A stretch of DNA of 61,639 bases from Verrucomicrobiaceae bacterium (lineage in GTDB: Bacteria; Verrucomicrobiota; Verrucomicrobiia; Verrucomicrobiales; V1-33). This document shows positions 34,718 through 42,299 of the stretch, one piece after another. Both the position numbers and the translations under genes were made by a program. A model generated the notes under the pieces. It was not told where the DNA came from. It saw only the letters and a program-made list of their open reading frames with translations, and searched no databases. Within the stretch, counting starts at the first letter, position 1; every line of letters begins with the position of its first letter. Location of the stretch: contig JAIXVE010000068.1 in assembly GCA_027483175.1 (NCBI GenBank), positions 1 to 61,639 on the forward strand, in the 5' to 3' direction.

Positions 34718-37210
34718 ATGATTATGGATCCGTCTGTTTGTGAAGCCCAGACGATCCGGATGATGTCGAGTACGACGGTGCTCCGCGGGGAGGTGATGCG
34801 TCTGCTGGCGCGGGATGTTTTCACGGGGGAGTATCCGACTGGCGGGCCGAAGCTGCGCGGGTCCGGCATTCTGCTGACTGGTGCGACCGGTTGTCTGGGG
34901 ACGGCGCTGCTGGGTCACCTGCTGCAGGATTCCCGGGAACTCACGGTGTATTGCCTTGTCCGTGCGGACTCTGAATCTGCGGGTTTCGAACGGCTGCGTG
35001 GTGCACTGATGAAGTCAGGGCGCTGGGAAGAACGTTTCGCGGCGCGGATCAGAGCGGTTCCCGGCGATCTCTCGAAACCCAGAATCGGACTCGACGAGGC
35101 TAGGATCCGGGAGTTGCGCGGGAGTATTGCGGATATCATCCATTCGGGAGCGCACCTCAATTTCATTGCGAGCTACCGGGCGCTGCGAGCCGAGAACGTC
35201 GAGTCTGTGCTGGCGCTGGTGGAGGAATTCTGCGCACCTGCGGGGGTTCATCTGCACCATGTTTCATCGGTCGGCGTGATGACTGGCGAGGGCTTTCCGG
35301 ACGAACTTTCTGAGACGAGGAGCTATCTTGACGACACGGTGGAGCTGATCGGCGGGTACTCGCAGAGCAAGTGGGTGGCGGATCAGGCTCTTTATCAGCT
35401 TCAGTTGCGAGGCTGGCCGATTTCGCTGCTTCGTCCGGCACACGTGATTGATGCGCCTGGATGTTATCCTGAGGCGACACCGCTGGTGGAGTTCTTCTTC
35501 GCTCTGATGCGTTCGCGACTGGTGCCTGAGCTGGACTTCCAGTTCTATTTCACGCCGCTCGAGGATTTCGCTAGGGCAACCTTGGCGCTGCTGTCGGCCC
35601 CGGATGAGGTGCGGTGTGCGTGCCATCATTTTGTGAGCGAGCCGATTCCGTGTCAGGAAGTGGTGCGGCATCTTGAGAGTGGGAGTCCGGGTTTCGAGCG
35701 CCATCCGCTGGGGATCTGGAAAGACCTGATCCGAAAGGCGTGCCTTGAGAATTCGTGGGATTTCGCGCCGATGATTCTGTATGTGTATTACATGACGGAC
35801 TCGCGGCTGCGGCTCGGCAGGGTGGTGTCCGGGAATGCGGCGAGGCTTGGCTGGGGGGCGCCTGAGGGCGAGCGGTGGGATGCGGCCTGTTTTGCCGGGT
35901 ATATCCGCAGCGTGTTTCCGGAGCCCTTGGTGGCCGCGGCGGCGGTGCCGGACAGCGGCGGAACGATGGATATTTACGACCTCGAAGGCATGGAGCGGCT
36001 AGCGGAAAAGCACGGGGGCGCTTTCACCGTGCGCTACAAGTCGCGGGAGGTGGTGATTGTTGCCGATGCGGACCTTGCCCGGCATATTCTGGTGGACCAC
36101 TTTCTCGACTACCTGAAGGGGAAAGGGATGATGGGGCAGTTTGGGGAAGTGCTAGGCAGGGGGCTGTTCACGAGTGATGGAGAGGCATGGGCCCGCGATC
36201 GCAAGTTGCTTTCCCCCCTGTTTCAGAGCAAGCTGATGGAGCGATTCGAGCGGCTTTTCGAGTCGCACACGACGTGCTTCCTCGGGCAGCTTGAATCGAC
36301 GGCCGGGGCTGGGATGGAAGTGCACCCGATGGTGTCCCGGTATTCGCTGCAACTGGCCGCGGAGTGCTTTTTCAGTGTGCGCTCGGTGGATGCGTTTCCT
36401 TTCGGTGCGATTGATGACCTGAAGTACCTTGTGAAGGAGTTCCGGCAGGATCTGCGGAGCATTCCGCGGGAGACCTTTGGGCGCGTGCAGGCTGGGTGCA
36501 AGGCGTTCCGGGCTTTTGTGAATGAACTCATCGCGGAGCGGCGGGCGACGGGAACGGAGCACTACGATGTTCTCGAGCATTTTGCCAGCGATGGGAGCCT
36601 GACGGAAGAGGAGGTGTTCGGGCAGGTGTCGTCGCTGATTGCTGCGGCGTACGACACGACGAATGTGTCGCTGACGTTCATTATCAAGCTGCTCTCGCTC
36701 CACCCGGAACGGCAGGAAGCGCTGCGCGCGGAAGTGGCGGCGCTGGACGAGCCGGTGCGGATGCAGGATGTGATGAAGCTGCGCGGCGTCCGTGCGTTCG
36801 TGGACGAAACCCTGAGACTTTACCCGCCGGTGTGGGCGATTCCGCGATATTCGGTCAGGGAGCATACGGTGGGAGGGCTGAAACTCCCGAAGGACCGGGA
36901 CTATCTGATTTACACGTATCTGATTCACCGGTCGCCGCGTTACTGGAGCGACCCCGAGGTGTTCCGTCCGGAGCGCTTTTCCGGTGCTGCGCCGGAGCCA
37001 GCGACGAAGGCTGCCTATCATCCATTCTCGCTCGGCAGGCGAACCTGCATCGGCATGGGTTTTGCACTCTACGAGATGCTGTATCTGGTGGTGCGGCTGC
37101 TGCGCCGCTTCCGGGTGCGTGCGGTGCCGCAGCCTTTCGAGGTGGTTCCCCTGTATCCTGTGATTTCCACGTCGGAGCCGATCCGAGTTCATCTTGAAGT
37201 GCTATGCTGA
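34718..37210 (+). CDS. Thioester reductase-cytochrome P450 fusion, 830 aa
   Basis: The N-terminal ~400 residues are an NAD(P)H-dependent thioester reductase (Male-sterility/NAD_binding_4 type): TGATGCLG at 54-61, IIHSGAHLNF at about 140-149, HVSSVGV at 181-187 and YSQSK at 214-218 (catalytic Tyr/Lys). From about 417 a P450 follows: I-helix AAAYDTT at 642-648, ExxR at E697-R700, haem loop FSLGRRTCIG with Cys777. One frame covers both. R domains release carrier-bound acyl chains as aldehydes or alcohols, so the P450 probably oxidises the same chain. It overlaps the FAAL gene by seven bases (ATGCTGA). Confidence 0.9.
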   Translation: MIMDPSVCEAQTIRMMSSTTVLRGEVMRLLARDVFTGEYPTGGPKLRGSGILLTGATGCLGTALLGHLLQDSRELTVYCLVRADSESAGFERLRGALMKSGRWEERFAARIRAVPGDLSKPRIGLDEARIRELRGSIADIIHSGAHLNFIASYRALRAENVESVLALVEEFCAPAGVHLHHVSSVGVMTGEGFPDELSETRSYLDDTVELIGGYSQSKWVADQALYQLQLRGWPISLLRPAHVIDAPGCYPEATPLVEFFFALMRSRLVPELDFQFYFTPLEDFARATLALLSAPDEVRCACHHFVSEPIPCQEVVRHLESGSPGFERHPLGIWKDLIRKACLENSWDFAPMILYVYYMTDSRLRLGRVVSGNAARLGWGAPEGERWDAACFAGYIRSVFPEPLVAAAAVPDSGGTMDIYDLEGMERLAEKHGGAFTVRYKSREVVIVADADLARHILVDHFLDYLKGKGMMGQFGEVLGRGLFTSDGEAWARDRKLLSPLFQSKLMERFERLFESHTTCFLGQLESTAGAGMEVHPMVSRYSLQLAAECFFSVRSVDAFPFGAIDDLKYLVKEFRQDLRSIPRETFGRVQAGCKAFRAFVNELIAERRATGTEHYDVLEHFASDGSLTEEEVFGQVSSLIAAAYDTTNVSLTFIIKLLSLHPERQEALRAEVAALDEPVRMQDVMKLRGVRAFVDETLRLYPPVWAIPRYSVREHTVGGLKLPKDRDYLIYTYLIHRSPRYWSDPEVFRPERFSGAAPEPATKAAYHPFSLGRRTCIGMGFALYEMLYLVVRLLRRFRVRAVPQPFEVVPLYPVISTSEPIRVHLEVLC

Positions 37211-38877
37211 GCGAGGCGACTGATTTCATTTCCGTGATCGAGATCAACGCGGCACGATACGCGGATGTGCCGATGTTCCGGCTGCTGGCGAGGGGCGAGG
37301 ACGTCACAGACACCCTGACATATGGAGATCTCCATGAGCGAGCGCTGAGGGTGGCGGGTGCGTTGCAGGAGGCGACGCCGCCGGATGCGCGGGTGCTGCT
37401 TGCTTTCCAGCCCGGGCTGGAGCTTGCGGTGGCTTTTGTGAGCGTCATGTTAGCGGGCAGAGTTCCGGTGGCGGTCACTCCGCTGTTGTTCCGGGACCCG
37501 GCGCGACTGCGCGCGATATCGGCGAATGCCGGGCCTGCGCTGCTGTTGTGCGGCGACGGATTGCTGGACGGAGTCCGGGCGGCGCTGGAAGGGATTGGGG
37601 CAGGTTATCGCGCCGAGAGCCTGAGCGGGATCCTGCAAGGCGGCTGGGATTGGCGGCATCCCGGGCGGCGGTCGGAGTCGGTGGCATTTCTTCAGTACAC
37701 TTCAGGTTCGACGGCCAGTCCGAAGGGAGTGGTGGTGAGCCATGCGAATCTGCTGCACAACCTCCGGCAGATTGAGGCGAAGTTCGGGCTGACCTCATCC
37801 GATGTGTCAGTGAGCTGGCTGCCGCCCTATCATGACATGGGCCTGATCGGCGGGATTCTGGAGCCACTGTATGTGGGCCTGCAGACGATCCTGATGCCAC
37901 CCCAGTACTTTATTCAGAAGCCGTTGCGGTGGCTGCGGGCCGTGGAGCGATTTGGCGGAACGGCCACGGGCGGGCCGAATTTTGCGCTGCAGATGTGCGT
38001 GGACAGCATCGGGGCGGAGGAGGCGGAGCGGCTCTCGTTGCGCTCGCTGAGACTCCTGTTCACCGGTTCCGAACGGATCCGCCCGGCGACGCTGGAAGCG
38101 TTCGAGCAGCGGTTTAGCGCGAGCGGTCTGCGCAAGGAGGTGTTTTATCCGTGCTATGGTCTTGCGGAGTCGACACTGATCAGCACGGGCGGAGTCGCAG
38201 GCAAAGGTTACCGGCTTCATTACCATAGCGGTCTACGGTCTTCCTATGTTTCCTGCGGGACATCGATTGCGTCGCAGGAGATGCGGGTGGTCCGACCGGG
38301 AACCGGGGAACTCTGCGGTGAGGAGGAAGTTGGCGAGATTCTGATTGGCAGCCCATCGGTGACGGGTGGATACCATGGGGACAAGGCGCGCGATGCGGAA
38401 CTTTTTCATTCCGAGGTGGGCGCTGATGGATCACCTCGGCGGCTGCTTCGCACTGGGGATCTCGGGTTTCTTCAGGACGGCGAACTCTTCGTGACGGGAC
38501 GGCTCAAGGAGGTGCTGATCATCCGAGGAAAGACGCACTATCCGCAGGACCTGGAGGAGGCTGTTGAAGCGCTGGATGACCGGATCAACCGTGGTGGCGT
38601 GGCCTGTTTTGCCGTGGAGAATGAGAGCACTGAGGGGCTGGTGGTGTACTGTGAACTCCGGCGCCGGCGCAGGAAGGAGTTTGTCCGTGCTGAGCTGGCA
38701 GCTGCGATCGCTGCGATGCTCGGCCGACTCCATGGACTGGCTCCGCTGCATGTCGGATTTCTTGATGAACGCGCCTTGCCGCGCACGACGAGCGGCAAGC
38801 TGATGCGCCTGAAGCTTCGTGAGGAACATCTCGCCGGAACGCTGGTCGAGGCAGCAGAAACACTCTCTTCCTCATGA
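37204..38877 (+). CDS. Fatty acyl-AMP ligase (FAAL), 557 aa
   Basis: Adenylating enzyme signatures are present: YTSGSTASPKG at 165-175, WLPPYHDMGLIGG (typical of FAALs), YGLAEST, LLRTGDLGFL and the C-terminal GRLKEVLIIRGKTHYPQDLE, with a near-terminal Lys in TTSGK. FAALs activate a free fatty acid as acyl-AMP and load it onto a carrier protein rather than CoA. The ACP three genes downstream is the likely acceptor. It overlaps both neighbours (seven bases upstream, ATGA downstream), showing tight coupling. Confidence 0.92.
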   Translation: MLSEATDFISVIEINAARYADVPMFRLLARGEDVTDTLTYGDLHERALRVAGALQEATPPDARVLLAFQPGLELAVAFVSVMLAGRVPVAVTPLLFRDPARLRAISANAGPALLLCGDGLLDGVRAALEGIGAGYRAESLSGILQGGWDWRHPGRRSESVAFLQYTSGSTASPKGVVVSHANLLHNLRQIEAKFGLTSSDVSVSWLPPYHDMGLIGGILEPLYVGLQTILMPPQYFIQKPLRWLRAVERFGGTATGGPNFALQMCVDSIGAEEAERLSLRSLRLLFTGSERIRPATLEAFEQRFSASGLRKEVFYPCYGLAESTLISTGGVAGKGYRLHYHSGLRSSYVSCGTSIASQEMRVVRPGTGELCGEEEVGEILIGSPSVTGGYHGDKARDAELFHSEVGADGSPRRLLRTGDLGFLQDGELFVTGRLKEVLIIRGKTHYPQDLEEAVEALDDRINRGGVACFAVENESTEGLVVYCELRRRRRKEFVRAELAAAIAAMLGRLHGLAPLHVGFLDERALPRTTSGKLMRLKLREEHLAGTLVEAAETLSSS

Positions 38878-39878
38878 AACTCAGCATCCTGTTCTTTTCG
38901 GCGGAGTTCCGGGCGGACGACGCGCGGAGCTACGATCTGGTGCTGGAGGCGTCCCGCTTTGCGGACGCGCACGGGTTTCATGCGGTGTGGTTGCCGGAGC
39001 GGCACTTTCACGCGTTCGGTGGCATTTATCCGAATCCGGCGATCATCGCGGGGGTGATTGCCAGTCAGACCCGGCATTTGAGGATCCGTGCGGGCAGTGT
39101 GGTGCTGCCGCTGCATCATCCGGTGCGCGTCGCAGAGGATTGGGCGATGGTGGATAGGCTATCGGGCGGGCGCGTGGATCTATCGTTCAGCAAAGGCTGG
39201 AACAAGTCGGAGTTCGTTTTCCGGGGGGATGTGGCGGGATATGATGATGACCGAATGTTTGCCGACATTGCCACGGTGCGTTCACTCTGGAGTGGTTGTG
39301 AGGAGAGCTTTCCGACGGCCGGTGGGGAAGCGCGTGAATTGTCCATTTATCCGAGGCCGCAGGGGTCTTCGCTGTCCTTCTGGGTGAGCACCTTCAATGA
39401 AGGTTTGTACGTGCGCAGCGCACGAGAAGGTGGAAGCGTCCTGACAGGATTGCTGCTGCAGTCGCCGGCCCAACTGAAGGCGAAGATCGAGTCGTTTCGG
39501 GAGGTGGCGGCGCCGGGCGCTCAAATGACGCTGATGCTTCATGCGTTCGCCGGGGCGGACGACCGGCAGGCGCTTGAGGTGGTGGGTGCGCCATTCCGGG
39601 CTTATCTGGAGAACTCGATGACATTGTGGAAGCAGCAGGAGCCGCGCCTGGATCTCTCAGAGGCGGCCCGGCAGAAGGTGCTCGACTTTGCGTTTGCCCG
39701 CTATCTGAAGGAATCGACGCTCATCGGAGGGATGGCCATGATTGAAGAGAGGCTGCGTTTTTTCCAGTCGATCGGCGTCGATGAAGTGGCGTGCCTGCTT
39801 GATTTCGGTGCGCCTGCCGATGCCATTCTCGAATCGCTGAAACGCCTCGCGACGCTGGCGGGCAGCCTTGCGGATTAA
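38874..39878 (+). CDS. LLM-class flavin monooxygenase, MupA/Atu3640 type, 334 aa
   Basis: The N-terminus (KLSILFFSAEF...), HGFHAVWLPERHFHAFGG, IRAGSVVLPLHHPVRVAEDW and VDRLSGGRVDLSFSKGW closely follow the MupA/Atu3640 subgroup of luciferase-like monooxygenases. These flavin-dependent enzymes typically oxidise carrier-bound intermediates in natural-product assembly lines. Here the only assembly-line parts are FAAL, ACP and the reductase. The start overlaps the FAAL stop by four bases. Confidence 0.92.
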   Translation: MKLSILFFSAEFRADDARSYDLVLEASRFADAHGFHAVWLPERHFHAFGGIYPNPAIIAGVIASQTRHLRIRAGSVVLPLHHPVRVAEDWAMVDRLSGGRVDLSFSKGWNKSEFVFRGDVAGYDDDRMFADIATVRSLWSGCEESFPTAGGEARELSIYPRPQGSSLSFWVSTFNEGLYVRSAREGGSVLTGLLLQSPAQLKAKIESFREVAAPGAQMTLMLHAFAGADDRQALEVVGAPFRAYLENSMTLWKQQEPRLDLSEAARQKVLDFAFARYLKESTLIGGMAMIEERLRFFQSIGVDEVACLLDFGAPADAILESLKRLATLAGSLAD

Positions 39879-39901
39879 AAACTAACTCAACTGAACACCC
39901 G

Positions 39902-40162
39902 ATGACACCTGGAACCACCAAGAACGTTCTCCTCGGCCTGATCGCGGCCACGCTGAAGCTGGAAGCTTCCGAGATTGATGCGGACAAGCCGATCATGGAG
40001 CTGGGGCTGGACTCGATTTCGGCGGTGACGATGACGGTGCAGTTAGAAGAGGCACTGGGGGTGGCGATTGATCCGACGGTGATCCTTGATTACGAGACCG
40101 TCAATCTGCTGAGCGAGCATCTCGACGAGCTGGTTGCGGGGGCTGTGGGGAGGGGGATTTGA
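39902..40162 (+). CDS. Acyl carrier protein, 86 aa
   Basis: A four-helix carrier protein with the phosphopantetheine attachment motif LGLDSIS, Ser at residue 38. Its acidic character and length fit discrete ACPs of natural-product loci rather than fatty-acid synthase ACP, which normally reads DSLD. It starts 23 bases after the LLM gene and ends the four-gene transcript. It is the probable carrier for the FAAL-loaded chain. No phosphopantetheinyl transferase is in the window. Confidence 0.92.
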   Translation: MTPGTTKNVLLGLIAATLKLEASEIDADKPIMELGLDSISAVTMTVQLEEALGVAIDPTVILDYETVNLLSEHLDELVAGAVGRGI

Positions 40163-40323
40163 GATTTGAGAGGGTGCTTGTTCAGAGGGGGCTGGTGGGG
40201 AGAGTGCCGAGCGGGAGCTCAGCGTTCCCGGGGCGTGTTCGGAGGGGGGCTTGTTGGGAGAGGGGCAGGTTCGGAGGCTACCGAGTCGCCATGCGGTCGT
40301 GTTCTGCGGGTAGCTGATCAAAG
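40163..40323. repeat. G-rich repeat remnants downstream of the ACP gene
   Basis: Repeated GTTCGGAGG and GTTGGGAG-type G-rich connectors lead to a stretch with GCTACC (40277-40282) and GGTAGC (40309-40314) arms, then TAGCTGATCA. It resembles a degraded copy of the family B repeat. The hairpin could also act as a transcription stop between the convergent genes. Confidence 0.45.
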
Positions 40324-40860
40324 CTAGTGCGACTGTATTCCCCACCAGGTGAATCTTTCATACCGTCCGTCGCGTTCGAGGCATGGTGGGTAGCAAAGAG
40401 CGAACTCCGTCATGAGGACACCTTTCCGGTCTTTGCCGGTCAGAAAATCGTAGGCGTCCTGTTCGTCGTCGGCGGACGATAGGAGGAAGTAGATAGCCGG
40501 CCGTGGCTCCCCTTTCGATCCCAGGGTCAGGCAGAATGGGGAACCGTCTCCTGATACCGGAATCCAGCCTCCAAGGACGTTGATCATATGGATCATGTCT
40601 TTTTTCAGCCACGTGGCATTCAAGACGCTGTGAACTTGTGAGGACGAGCGAGGCGGGCGCAACTGATGCGCGAACTGCGAAAAGATGCGTTCCGCCGATG
40701 TCGCGTGAATTCCCCTATCGGGAGCGACGACAGTGATTCCGTTCCTGGTCCAAGGGAAGACGCGCAAGTTGACTCCGGCGGATGTCAGCAGATTGGCACC
40801 GATCCCGCCGATAACAATTCCAACGGCTATCAGGAGAAGAGTCTTTCGGCTTGGCTTCAT
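40324..40860 (-). CDS. Membrane-anchored hypothetical protein, 178 aa
   Basis: An N-terminal hydrophobic segment (TLLLIAVGIVIGGIGANLL) follows a basic start, so the protein is exported or membrane-anchored. The mature part has no recognised motif. A central segment (WIPVSGDGSPFCLTLGSKG) and a C-terminal DDEQDAYDFLTGKDRKGVL look globular. It is convergent with the ACP gene and could be unrelated to the lipid cluster. Confidence 0.62.
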   Translation of the reverse strand: MKPSRKTLLLIAVGIVIGGIGANLLTSAGVNLRVFPWTRNGITVVAPDRGIHATSAERIFSQFAHQLRPPRSSSQVHSVLNATWLKKDMIHMINVLGGWIPVSGDGSPFCLTLGSKGEPRPAIYFLLSSADDEQDAYDFLTGKDRKGVLMTEFALCYPPCLERDGRYERFTWWGIQSH

Positions 40861-40978
40861 AGGATGAACTAAGGGCTGCAGGAGAGGTATCCGTGCTTGG
40901 TGATGGAATCTGAGCCTGCGATGCAGGCGGGGTGCCAGAAGGCCCGAACGGATATGGGTTCGGGGCAGGGGCGGGTTG

Positions 40979-41389
40979 TTATTCTGATTTCCAAAGCGTG
41001 ATGAAGTAGGTGCGAGATCGGATCGTCAAGCGGATGCGGCCGCGGACAAGGTCTCCTCTGGCTTGCCTGATCCATTTCTGGATTCGATTCAGCTGTGAGA
41101 ACGCTGTCATCGGAGGATGCTTGACCCAATCGAATGAGTCTCCGTCCGAGTGGATCGCTCCGACACAGCATCCTTGAATGGCATCTTCTGCCTGTCGTCT
41201 TTCGTTTTCGCTTTCCGGTTGTTTGAAGACGTAGCTCATGCCTTCCTGATGATTGCGCCGGAAGAGCGTCGGCGCGATCTCGCGGCACAAATCGCAGTCC
41301 AGACATACGGAGTCCACCCAGATTGGACCACGAACAGCATTCTGATCCCGTTGCCGAAAATCCCACAACTGTTCACGAGTCGGTGTCAT
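40979..41389 (-). CDS. Single-cluster [4Fe-4S] ferredoxin with C-terminal extension, 136 aa
   Basis: CLDCDLCREIAP holds C29, C32 and C35; the fourth ligand is C74 in QGCCVGAI. The sequence between them (LFRRNHQEGMSYVFKQPES) matches a known group of small ferredoxins (CIDCDLCR...SYVYKQP). The usual CP after the last region is CC here. About 45 residues follow the ferredoxin fold. The frame runs upstream to a GTG at 41482; ATG 41389 gives the usual ferredoxin N-terminus. It might reduce the P450 of the nearby cluster, but it is on the other strand and the link is inference. Confidence 0.78.
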   Translation of the reverse strand: MTPTREQLWDFRQRDQNAVRGPIWVDSVCLDCDLCREIAPTLFRRNHQEGMSYVFKQPESENERRQAEDAIQGCCVGAIHSDGDSFDWVKHPPMTAFSQLNRIQKWIRQARGDLVRGRIRLTIRSRTYFITLWKSE

Positions 41390-41589
41390 CTCTTCTGCTG
41401 ACGGTGTGATGGTGACAGGGAATTGCGGCTGATAGGTTTGAATCCGACCGTGGAGAGCTGAGGATTTTCCGGAGAGTATCACCAGGAGGGATGGCCGTCA
41501 AACTTTAGGTGAGGCGGGAGGTTTACCGATGAGGCGTGGGGTCGGGTTGGAGGATAGTGTGGGTTGTGATGGGAGGGGCTGGGGGAGGG

Positions 41590-41617
41590 AAGTGGGAAGT
41601 GAGAAGTTTGAAGTGAG
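41590..41617. repeat. Heptamer tract (AAGTGAG family), second site
   Basis: Four seven-base units: AAGTGGG, AAGTGAG, AAGTTTG, AAGTGAG. The same unit occurs at 34354-34381, so the tracts lie on both sides of the lipid gene cluster and the ferredoxin region. Confidence 0.6.
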
Positions 41618-41763
41618 AAGGGTTTGTTGGGTGAGCTTGAATGGTGCCGGGCCAGCGGGCTAGCTCCGGGAAAGCGGCAGCAGGCTTCCGCAGTCCAAGG
41701 CCTTCGGCGGCGGGTTTGGAGGGTGCTGGGTACAAGGAGACAGACCTCTTGGGTGGCGGGTAT

Positions 41764-41850
41764 GCGGCGTTCCTACAGAACGCCGAGTTGGGGGTGGTGG
41801 TGAACCCAGAGCGTTGCTCTGGGCTGGTATTCGGTGTCCCGTTGGGACAC
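41764..41850. repeat. Three-hairpin element, diverged copy
   Basis: Hairpin one: CGGCGTTC-CTACA-GAACGCCG (41765-41785). Hairpin two: CCCAGAGC-GTT-GCTCTGGG (41805-41823). Hairpin three: GTGTCCC-GTT-GGGACAC (41834-41850). Order, spacing and loop bases match the units at 26365-26642, but stem bases differ in a paired way (for example GGGC/GCCC there, AGAGC/GCTCT here), so the structure is conserved. Confidence 0.72.
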
Positions 41851-42001
41851 GGGCGGAGGTGAATGGTGTTGAGGTGAGGAATTGAGCCGAGGTGCCTACC
41901 ATGTGAGGCGCGGGAGGGTTTCAGGGACTGCCTGGCTTTTGTTGGGGTGATTTTGGTGAGGGAAGTGGAGGGTGTCTTTGGAGGGGGCTGATTGGGAGAG
42001 T

Positions 42002-42175
42002 GGCTGGCAGGCGCACTCCGTGCGCGGAGAGAGCTGTGATTGTCCCAGCAGTCCAGAGCCTTCGGCTAGCTTGTTCTGAGAGGGGGCTTGTTCGGAGGGG
42101 GCTGGTAGGCGCGCTCCGTGCGCGGAGAGAGCTGTGATTCTGACAGCAGTCAGAGTCTGCGGCTAGCTGGTTCGG
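42002..42175. repeat. Family B repeats, copies 2 and 3
   Basis: Copy two has GCGCAC-TCC-GTGCGC (42011-42025), a GGAGAGAGCTGTGATT box, CAGCAGTCCAGAGCC and AGCC-TTC-GGCT (42057-42067). Copy three has GCGCGC-TCC-GTGCGC (42109-42123), the same box and a slightly altered end. They are joined by a G-rich connector. They are related to 26693-26765. Confidence 0.7.
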
Positions 42176-42203
42176 AGGGGGGCGTGCGCTGTCTGAGGGC
42201 TGT

Positions 42204-42287
42204 CGTCGAGGTCACAGGCAGGATGCCCGTGCCACTTTTGGAAGGAGAGGGCCGTCGAGGTCACGGGCGGGAGGCCTGTGGCACTTT
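42204..42287. repeat. Family C repeats, two tandem copies
   Basis: Both copies start with CGTCGAGGTCAC. Their hairpins are CACAGGC-AGGAT-GCCCGTG (42213-42231) and CACGGGC-GGGAG-GCCTGTG (42262-42280), ending in GCCAC or GGCAC plus TTT. Paired and wobble changes keep the stem intact. Confidence 0.65.
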
Positions 42288-42299
42288 GGGCCGGGCGTG

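Larger units (their letters stand above)
41390..42299. repeat. 900-bp gene-free block of dispersed repeats
   Basis: No gene is supported here. In order it holds four AAGTGAG-like heptamers (41590-41617); a TTCCGCAGTCCAAGGCCTTCGGC-like segment (about 41690); a three-hairpin element (41764-41850); two family B repeats (42002-42075 and 42102-42175); and two tandem copies of family C (42204-42239 and 42252-42287). G-rich connectors such as TTGTTCGGAGGGGGC join them. It looks like a landing zone for several repeat families. Confidence 0.7.
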
